Part shown: piece after piece, positions 18,964 through 26,427 of the stretch | Layout: every line of letters starts with the position of its first letter | How positions within the stretch are numbered: the first letter of the stretch is position 1 | Source of the DNA: Polysphondylium violaceum | Taxonomy: Eukaryota > Evosea > Eumycetozoa > Dictyosteliales > Dictyosteliaceae | DNA length: 26,427 bases | Reading direction: 5' to 3' | Assembly (NCBI GenBank): GCA_000277445.1 | Contig: AJWJ01000322.1 | Coordinates: forward strand, 1 to 26,427 | Position numbers and translations under genes: made by a program | Notes under the pieces: generated by a model | Seen by the model: only the letters and a program-made list of their open reading frames with translations | What the model was told of the DNA's origin: nothing | Database searches by the model: none

Positions 18964-21292
18964 ATGACTCAGCTATTAGAGTATATATGTGTTGTAGGGT
19001 TTCATCACCAATTGGGAAACAAAATAGATTTCGTTTATCCACATGTAGAAGATATTTATAATATTGACAATACCAGTAATACAAGTGGTACCAATTTAAG
19101 TAAAAGTACAGATAAAACAACAACAACAACAACAACCACCCCAACAGAAGCTAAATACGATTGGAATTTATTACCATTTTATGCACTTCCCGATGGGTGT
19201 CATAATTCCAAAGAGGACTATTGTTTCTTTGTTTTGGAAGAAGTAAATCCCACCACCATACCTTCACAGAAACTCTATGGTATTTCATACTTTAAACAAA
19301 AGGCAACCAAAGATTTACCCGCACAGGCATTAACACCCGATGACACAAGATCCACTGTACAAAAAGCATTATGTATATTATCCAAATTTGTATGTGTTTG
19401 AAGAGATATTCTATTATAGAAAGATGTGTATATTAATAACTACTACTATTTATACATATAATATTTAAATATATCCACAAATCGAAATCTAAAAATAGCC
19501 TATATTTTATTCATTCAAGACTCAATTAAGTAGTGCTACGATTTGTTATTTTAATCAAGGTGATTTCAAGAATACAGATTTACTTGTCAATTGGTTCAAT
19601 ACACAGAATAAAGAATTTATGGCGAAAAATAAACAGAGACAGATGGAGAGTAATATGTATCAAGAGGATCAAGAGATACTAGAGTTACTCGAGATGGCCG
19701 ATAAGGCACCGGGCACGGGAGAGGTCTTGGAAAACATTGATCTGCTCAACCAAAAGCCCAACAAGGTGCCCATAGAGAGTGACTTTTTTTTTGGATCAAA
19801 GTCGACGGCCAAGTTTATTATGCACTTTGGACGAAACAGCTTGGTCATGTTTAAGCTGCTGATGCTGGAGCGCGGCATCATTGTGTTTGGACCACAGCCC
19901 ATCAACGCCGTCAGCGAGACCATCATGAGTCTGGTATCGCTGTTTCCGCGTTCGTTTGACCTTCTCATCAACCAGAATGCCTCAGTCAATCAATCATTTA
20001 AGATCGACTGGTCCGCCACCGAGGACGTGGCTGTGAGCCAGCTGGCCCTGCCGTTGCAGATATTCAGCCCCAAGGGCACATTCCTCCAGCCCTATCTCCC
20101 GCTCCAACAGGTCAACTGTCTCATGCCCCCGGGCGAGTCATACGACAATGTCTTTTCACCGCCGCTGATTTCCGGTAACCCCAGCGCCGGCAGCGTCGCC
20201 AAGCAGCCCGGATACCTGGTCGGCACAAGCAACAACATGTTTCTCAAGGCTCCGCCTCCCTCGACCCACGCCATCGTGGACATCCAGAGCGGGGACATCC
20301 TGTATCGCGACGAATCGCTGCACAAGATCATGGAGCTCACTTCACAGGACCGTCGTTTCATCGACAACATTTGCGACAAGGTCGAGTTGTTTTACAAGAG
20401 TCCAACCTCGTCGGCTTACGAAGGCAGCGAGGCATGGATCCACAACCAGTTTGAAAACTACATTGTCTGTCTCCTCAGCACCCTCTGCAAGTACCTCAAG
20501 ATCGAGGACGGCAAGACCACCATCACCAGCCTCGACGCCCTCTCGCCCTACAACGAGCACTGGATCAAGCGTTGGGCCTACACCAAAAACTTTTACATCT
20601 GGCGCAACCAAATGTTTCGTAATCCCCCTCTTCCCAACCTCTCCTACCCCGTACATCCCTCGGGCCCTGGCGACATCCTCGATAAATTCCAAGACAAATT
20701 CACAACCTCTATGACCCAGTTAGAACCCCTCACCCATTCGCTCACCTCCATATGGTCTGGTGCTTCATCATTATTTAAATTAAACAACAACAATAACAAT
20801 AACAACAACAACAACAACAACAGTAGTACAACCAAATCATCAAAACACCATTCAAGTGAATACAAAGAAGATAAATACTATATTCAAGAAGAGTCTGATG
20901 ATAGTAATGGCAATAACAACAGCAAGTGGAATGATGTAAAAGTGACATCCATTCAAGCAGCCAACAAAGCAGCAGCAGCAGTGAAACCCTTTGTTTCGTC
21001 GAGTAAGGTATATGCAAGACAATTCTCTAGTCAACTATTAAACTATCTCGCGCCACCACCTGAATCTATTGATGAAGAAATCAAAGAATATGGTTTCCAA
21101 TTCATGGATGACGAGCTGTTGAATTCAAATATCAATAATATTAACATCAGTAGTAATAGTATTACTACATCAACAACATCAACCACTCACACTACTACCA
21201 ATACGATGAAAAAGAAATCATATGCTTTGTCAACTTCAAATACACAAATAATTGATCAAAATGATGAAGATGACGATGACTATGAATTATAA
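18964..21292 (+). CDS. avl9: AVL9 homologue, DENN-related late secretory pathway protein, two exons
   Basis: Exons are 18964-19389 and 19520-21292, with a 130-base phase-0 intron (GTATGT...TTCAAG); the product is 732 residues. The N terminus YICVVGFHHQLGNKIDFVYP and then LPFYALPDGCHNSKEDYCFF, YGISYFKQ and VQKALCILSKF follow human AVL9 closely (VVGFHHKKG, LPFLALPDGAHN, FGISCYRQ, VQKSVCVLSK). The sequence beginning TQLSSATICYFNQGDF continues the same alignment, which fixes the splice. Joining there is required because the second frame's first ATG (19619) lies inside the conserved region. AVL9 proteins are distant DENN-domain relatives that act in exocytic traffic from the Golgi in yeast and in cell polarity and migration in animals. 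Poly-Thr (about residue 50), poly-Asn (about 565) and an acidic C terminus are added. Codons from about 19680 to 20720 are strikingly GC-rich, while both ends of the gene are AT-rich. Confidence 0.92.
20784..20823 (+). repeat. AAC/AAT codon run encoding poly-Asn in AVL9
   Basis: About thirteen consecutive AAC and AAT codons encode a poly-asparagine tract near the AVL9 C terminus. Asn runs encoded this way are a hallmark of dictyostelid proteomes. The run sits exactly where the gene changes from GC-rich to AT-rich codons. Confidence 0.9.
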
Positions 21293-21807
21293 ACTGGATG
21301 CATAGCTCCAACCTGTGTGACTCGTCACATCAGATGCCTGTAAATTTCCTAAATTTCTTGTAAATTTTTTCGAGAAAAAATAAAATAAAAGAAAAGAAAA
21401 AAAAAAACTTTATTTACAAAAATCACACCCCCTCACCACATTTATACAAATTTATCGTTTCATTGTTATATATAATCTGTTGGGTAGTAAGGAAAGATAT
21501 AACAGACAAACTTAAAGATAACACAAGTCTAAAAGGTTATTTATTGTTGTTTTATATTGCGTTTGTGTTTGTGTTTGTGTTTGCTGGGAAAGATCTTTCT
21601 ATTTTGCGCTCCCTCAATTTGGGTTTTTAATTTTTTTTTTTTATTATTTTTGTGTTTTTGTAATTTATTACAATATTATTCGAAATATATTTATTTACGT
21701 GCAAACATACTGCCACAACCCTAAACAAACAAATACTCATTTCATTACAGTGTACAGAGAGAGAGAGAGATTAGTATAGTTATTAATTCACATCATTAGA
21801 ATATAAA
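21293..21807. other. 515-base intergenic region between AVL9 and the CUE gene
   Basis: Downstream of the AVL9 stop is a small perfect inverted repeat, TGTGAC-TC-GTCACA (21316-21329), then AATAAA-like signals at about 21378-21390. The rest is AT-rich with a GTTTGT microsatellite, a T run at about 21630-21642 and a GA repeat at about 21758-21771, just 5' of the CUE-gene ATG. I see no further gene. Confidence 0.65.
21561..21583. repeat. GTTTGT hexanucleotide repeat
   Basis: About four tandem GTTTGT units lie 225 bases upstream of the CUE-gene ATG. The run is GT-rich and could act like a G-box, but a simple microsatellite is the plainer reading. Confidence 0.75.
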
Positions 21808-23501
21808 ATGAATCCATCAAATAATGATTCATCCTCACCCTTGGCAACCACAACAACAACGACCACCACTACCAGCGCTCCAGCAGCAGTAAACAGTGAT
21901 ATAAATAAACGTAATGAAAAAGATGATGAAATGAATAATGATGATGATTCATTTGATATGGATAGTAATAATAACAACAATAATAATAATAATAATAATA
22001 GTAGTGATAAAGTAACCTTTTCATTACCTTCTATTAGACCAAGTAAAGAAGAAGAGGAGGATGTTGATAAAAAGGATCCAGCAAATAGATATGCACCATA
22101 TAAGCAGAAAACAAATCTAAGTTTTGAAGAAAGATTAGACATGGTTGAATTGATAATCAATATGTTTCCTCTACTGGAAAAAGATCCAGATGTATATAAT
22201 ATTTTACACAAGAATGGATGGGATGTGGAAGCTTGTTTAGGTCAATTTCAAAACAGACATGAAATGGCAGAGAGAAAACTTGAAGAATCTAAAAATATTG
22301 TCGATCATAGTGGTGGTGGCGGTGATGGACTTAGCCCAATTGGTAAACAAAGGACGACAGGTGGCTTGTCCTACATGGATAAATATCCGCATCCCACCTC
22401 TACAAGAGAAGACTATGAGAAAGAATTAGAGGAAATGGAAGAAGAAGAATCTGAAAGTGAAGATGAAAGAATAATGGGTAGTATTGGTGGTGTTGATCCA
22501 TCCACTGGTGAAAAGTCTGCATTGGATTTTTCAAATTTCCCAAATCTAAGATCTGATCTTCAAACCCTTAAAGATATATTTGGTACGACTTATCATGAAT
22601 TTGAATTGAAAAGTATTTATATGGTATGTGGTGGTAATGTAGAAGTGGTCATTGATCAATTGGTCAATGAACAAAGATTAAAAGATAATAAAAACAATAA
22701 TAACAACAACAACAATAAGAATAATAATAATAACAATAATAACAACAATAGTATTTCTAGTAATAGTTTGGGTGGAAATAATTATCAACCACCACCACCA
22801 ACACAAAAAGAAAGTATATCATCAATAACAGCCAGACTATCTGAAGCTGAAAAACGTCAATTACAACTTCAATTAATAGAGGAACAAGAAAAGTTGGAAA
22901 AGAATTTCTCTGATAAAAAACAAAAAGAAATCAATGCACATCCTTCAAAAATTAACTTTTCTCAACAAGAAATTGTCAATGTATGTAGTAATATTAGAAG
23001 TAGAAATAGTTTAAGATTATATAGATACTAATTCGATAACAATAGGAATTAAAAGATTTATTTAGTAAAAATGTAGATGATGGTGTTATAGAATGGGTTG
23101 CATATAGTTGTGAATATGATTTAGCAAAATCGGTGACTCAATTAGTAGAGTTAAAACATAATAATCTTATGAAAAAAGGAGCCATAAAGAATCCTTTTGC
23201 TGATCCTTCTGTTAATATGAATATTGCAAACAACTTGGATGTGTTGGCCAAACAAATGATGAGCTCAATGGGTGCCTCTGGTAGTGTCAATGGTGCATCA
23301 TCAACCCAAACTACTCCAACCAATTTAGTATCTCAAATATCATTTGATTCTTTAGTTGATGAAGTTCAAAGTAAATTATCATCTGCTGATGATACTCCTA
23401 TCAACAACAAAAACAATACCACTACAACCACCACAACTACCACTAAACCCTTTCCCTTTGGCTCAAGTATGAATCAATTCAAAGATAATATAAATAAATA
23501 A
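21808..23501 (+). CDS. Protein with three CUE-like ubiquitin-binding modules, two exons
   Basis: Exons are 21808-22980 and 23046-23501, with a 65-base phase-0 intron (GTATGT...AATAG); the product is 542 residues. After a Thr/Asn/Asp-rich N terminus, three segments show the CUE three-helix pattern. They are about residues 105-150 (MVELIINMFPLLEKDPDVYNI), 245-290 (LQTLKDIFGTTYHEFELKSI) and 383-428 (EIVNELKDLFSKNVDDGVIEW). Only the first keeps the classical MFP; the other two have IFG and LFS. The intron falls inside the third module, and the splice restores it without a gap, which supports the model. An acidic, coiled-coil-like stretch lies near 205-225, and a second helical, charged stretch at about 340-375. 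CUE domains bind mono- or polyubiquitin and appear in endosomal and ER-associated degradation adaptors. I do not recognise a specific orthologue; ubiquitin binding by modules two and three is inferred. Confidence 0.8.
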
Positions 23502-23654
23502 ATAAACAACCCCCACTCAATCTATTTTGATTCATTATCGAAATATACACAAAGCCCGGAATTTCTGAAAAAACTTGGATTTGAATTCCTCATTTGAGAA
23601 AAAAAGAAGAAAAACAGTGATTTTGATCAAATTAGTTTTATTTTTAAAAATGTG

Positions 23655-23662
23655 CATAAAAG
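23655..23662 (+). promoter_or_regulatory. TATA-like element upstream of the VIT/vWA gene
   Basis: CATAAAAG followed by AAGATTTTTC lies about 46 bases before the ATG at 23701. The spacing and the T run after it fit a Dictyostelium-type core promoter, but the match is short. Confidence 0.3.
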
Positions 23663-23700
23663 AAGATTTTTCATTTTAAATTAATCATCTTATTACAAAA

Positions 23701-26105
23701 ATGTTAGCAAATAGATTTCCAGATGATACAAGTTTTCACTGTTGTCGTCGTATACCTAGTGGAGTGATTGGGGATTGGATTGGACTTAGACCATGCAACC
23801 CTGTTAAGGGACCCAGATCATTTAGATTACAGACTTTTTGGGTCAAATCTCACATGACAGATACGTGCGTTGTGTCAGTGTACGCCCAAACATACATTAA
23901 CCAATTTGACAAACCCATCGAGGCCAAATATTGTCTGCCCATGCCATCATACACCACCGTGTCTGACATGGTTATTAAATTTGACACCAAGACCATTGTG
24001 GCCAAAATCAAAGAAAGAAAAAAGGCAGAGGAGAACTATGACGATGCGATCGCCAGTGGACATCAAGCTTTTCTTGGGTCAACCAACAATGGCGTTTTTG
24101 AACTAAACTTGGGTAACATTCCACCCGACACCAAAGTAACTGTGTCTGTCACCCTTGTGGCCGAGATTGGCATACACAGAGATGCCTATGAATTCCTTTT
24201 ACACAAGTGTTTGTTTCCAAACTACTCGTTTACCTTTAAACTCGACTTGAAAATCAATCTCTCCTCACCAATCAAAGAAGTCTACACTGAAGCACCAGGT
24301 ATGGAGATTCAACAGGATCGTGTTTCCACAACAGAACATTCTATAACAATGAAATCCAACTCTGGCGTAGTGAAAAGTGTCTTTGTATCTCTTACACCAG
24401 CTCAAAGTGAAGCTCCAGAATCTATTATTCAATTTCATCCAGAAACAAATCTCTATGGTGTTGGTATTAACTTTTATCCTCAATTCAATATCAATCCAGA
24501 AGATGGAGTTGATCAAAAAGCTGAAGTTCTTGTGTTACTCGATTGTTCAGGTTCGATGGGAGGTCAACCAATTTTAAAAGCGAAATCGTATGTATCTGTT
24601 TAATAAAGAGTCAACTTTTATATTAATAATATTATTACATATACAGTGCATTGGAAATTATTATGAGATCTTTGACCGAAAACTGTAGATTTAATATCAT
24701 TTTATTTGGTAGCAATTCAATTCGTTTATTCCCGGATGTATCTTCTGCGGCTTATAATGATGAAAATTTAGAGAAAGCCTCTACATTTATTTCTACCATT
24801 TCTGCAAATATGGGCGGAACAGAGATTTTAGCTCCACTAGAAAATATATTTTCACTACCACCTGATCCTGCCTATCCTAGAATGTTGTTTGTCATCACTG
24901 ATGGTGCCGTTAATAACAGAGATCAAGTAGTAGACTATGCTGCCAAACATGTAAACTCTACCTGTATTTTTACCCTTGGTATTGGATCGGGTGTTGATAA
25001 ACAATTGGTTGTTGGTCTATCACAAGCCTGTCAAGGTCACCATGAATTTCTCACAGATAACAACGAAATAGAGACCAAGGTAATGAGATTGGTAAACATT
25101 TCCATGCAGCCAAAACTATCTAATATCCAAGTCAACTGGAAAGATTTGCAGTTAGAGGTGAGCCCTAAAACCATTAGACCCGCTTTCCTCAATCAACGTA
25201 TGATGTTGTATGCCACACTATCCAAAAACAGTAATCAAAACTTGGAAAATGAAATCAAGTCTATTGAAATCACTGGCGATGGACCCAAAGGTCCATTGGT
25301 TTATAATGTTGCTTTAGATTTCACAAAAGCAATCAATGGCAAGAGTATTCAAATTATGTCTGCATTTAAAAAGATTTTCGAACTCCAGATCAATGCAAGC
25401 CATGATCAAGAAATTATCGACATTTCAAAGAAATATAATATCGCATCAGATAAAACCTCATTTATTGCCGTCAATGAATCTGGAGAGCCCACCACGAGCG
25501 AAATGGTTAGTATAGATCTTCAGGCTCATCCAAGAATGCTCTTTGGTCGTGTACGAGGTTTTGGAGGCGCTTTTATTGGTGGTAGAGGCGGTGGTAGAGG
25601 TGGTGGTAGAGGTGGTGGTAGAGGTGGTGGTATAAGTTGTATTAGAGGTGGTGCCACCAGAACATTCTCTGCCGATTCCGACGAGAGACAGTGTGAAATG
25701 CCAATGAAAAGAATGTCCAAGACATTGCTAACGGAAACATCAAAAAAGACAAAGTCATATCCATCATTATCAACAACAACAACAACAACTACAACTACAG
25801 TAAATCAAGATGATCTCTGCTTACAATTAATTAAATTACAAAAAGCAAATGGATCATGGATTGCATCTAGTATTGGTCAATTTAAATATGCAGCCAATCC
25901 ACCACAACCATTTGATTCATTATTACAAGATATCTGGATTACATTGATTGTTATTGCTAAATTTATGAAATCATATCAATCTAAAAAGGATCAATGGGAA
26001 CTCGTTGTTCAAAAAGCCTCACGTTGGGTTAAATCACAATTATCAAATAATAACCTTTCCTTTAATTTTAACGAATTGATTGAATGTGCTAAAAACTCTA
26101 TTTAA
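23701..26105 (+). CDS. VIT and von Willebrand factor A domain protein with RGG box, two exons
   Basis: Exons are 23701-24587 and 24647-26105. The 59-base intron (GTATGT...ATACAG) splits a Ser codon directly after the MIDAS strand, and the product is 781 residues. Residues about 40-160 are a VIT domain (YCLPMPSYTTVSDM, LGNIPPDTKVTV). Residues about 272-440 are a vWA domain with an intact metal-binding site: D281-C-S-G-S285, the Thr of MGGTEIL near 356 and the Asp of ITDGAV near 380. An RGG-type run lies at about 600-628. A Thr tract precedes a helical C-terminal region rich in Trp (GSWIASSIG, ASRWVKSQL) that is typical of the VWA5A/PARP4-like group. Dictyostelium has several such proteins. Animal relatives include VWA5A and the vault poly(ADP-ribose) polymerase PARP4; no PARP domain is present here. 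No signal peptide is seen, so it is probably cytosolic. Specific function is unknown. Confidence 0.88.
25578..25633 (+). repeat. 12-base tandem repeat encoding Arg-Gly-Gly-Gly units
   Basis: About four and a half copies of GGTGGTAGAGGY encode GGRGGGRGGGRGGG in the VIT/vWA protein. The near-identical units point to recent slippage or unequal exchange. At protein level this is an RGG box, a type of sequence that often binds RNA and is methylated on arginine. Confidence 0.9.
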
Positions 26106-26297
26106 TAAATAAACACATATTTCTATTTTTTAATTATTATTTTTTAGAGAAGGATATCATAAATATAGACTTTCTATTAAAGACATATCATCATTAGACA
26201 TAATAATTAAAATTTCTGCACAATTTTTATCTTTATTCTTTTCCATTTTGGTTTTTTTTTTTTATCTCTTAATTATTTTTTTTTTCTTTTTTCGAAA

Positions 26298-26310
26298 GGT
26301 ATAAAAGAGA
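26298..26310 (+). promoter_or_regulatory. TATA box of a gene running off the right edge
   Basis: GGTATAAAAGAGA is the clearest TATA box in the window and follows long T runs. It lies 114 bases before the ATG at 26412, leaving room for a start site and an 80-base 5' leader. The strong consensus suggests a well-expressed or induced gene. Confidence 0.5.
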
Positions 26311-26411
26311 CTCCAAGCTCATCATTTTCATTTTTTTCAATAGTAATTACTACTTCAATACTAATACAACTAACATTGTATTGTTTTTATAACAACAATA
26401 CATTGTTGAAG

Positions 26412-26427
26412 ATGGTAGTAGTATTGC
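26412..26427 (+). CDS. Possible start of a downstream gene
   Basis: An ATG at 26412 is followed by five codons' worth of sequence (M-V-V-V-L) before the window ends. A hydrophobic start of this kind would suit a signal peptide. Support comes only from the TATA box at 26300 and the absence of upstream ATGs in the predicted leader; the frame is too short to test. Confidence 0.3.

Larger units (their letters stand above)
26106..26427. other. Intergenic region after the VIT/vWA gene, promoter of the next gene
   Basis: AATAAATAAA overlaps the stop region of the VIT/vWA gene. The DNA is then AT-rich, with T runs at about 26248-26261 and 26277-26292, a TATA box and a short hairpin at 26377-26402. 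Nothing in the first 190 bases looks like a gene. Confidence 0.6.

Noticed and set aside
25578-25633. CRISPR-like or other array
   Set aside because: The units are contiguous, without spacers, and encode an RGG run in frame with a real gene.

Overview
The window looks like a dictyostelid social-amoeba chromosome. Intergenic DNA is very AT-rich with long homopolymers. Introns are short (about 59 to 130 bases), AT-rich and GT-AG. Proteins carry Asn, Ser, Thr and Gln homopolymer tracts, polyadenylation signals are of the AATAAA type, and two surface proteins have the IPT/TIG-EGF-transmembrane plan of the Dictyostelium ComC family. Many exons reach 40 to 60 % GC, so a dictyostelid with richer coding DNA than D. 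discoideum is likely. I cannot name the species.

Layout, left to right. The 3' end of a ComC-like receptor (1-918, +) converges on a five-exon MON2 gene (6580-990, -), a Golgi/endosome traffic regulator. Next is a two-exon gene (9803-6982, -) that joins a serine beta-lactamase/penicillin-binding-like hydrolase to a complete VanX-type D-Ala-D-Ala dipeptidase. An 880-base divergent intergenic region with CA-rich, G-box-like clusters separates it from a second, complete ComC-like receptor (10684-13314, +). That gene converges on a CLASP-family TOG protein (16777-13471, -). A 653-base gap follows; it holds an 85-codon coding-like relic and a 21-bp perfect hairpin. COP9 signalosome subunit 7 comes next in five exons (18497-17431, -), divergent from AVL9 (18964-21292, +). 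The last genes are one with three CUE-like modules (21808-23501, +), a VIT/von Willebrand A protein with an RGG box (23701-26105, +), and probably the start of another gene with a TATA box at the right edge.

The genes are mostly housekeeping: traffic (MON2, AVL9), microtubules (CLASP) and ubiquitin or Nedd8 biology (CSN7, the CUE protein). Nothing indicates one pathway or operon. The most distinctive item is the beta-lactamase/VanX fusion: both halves belong to families that act on D-Ala-D-Ala peptides, which would suit an amoeba that eats bacteria. All exon boundaries were derived by hand from splice signals, reading phase and family conservation; none is supported here by transcript data.
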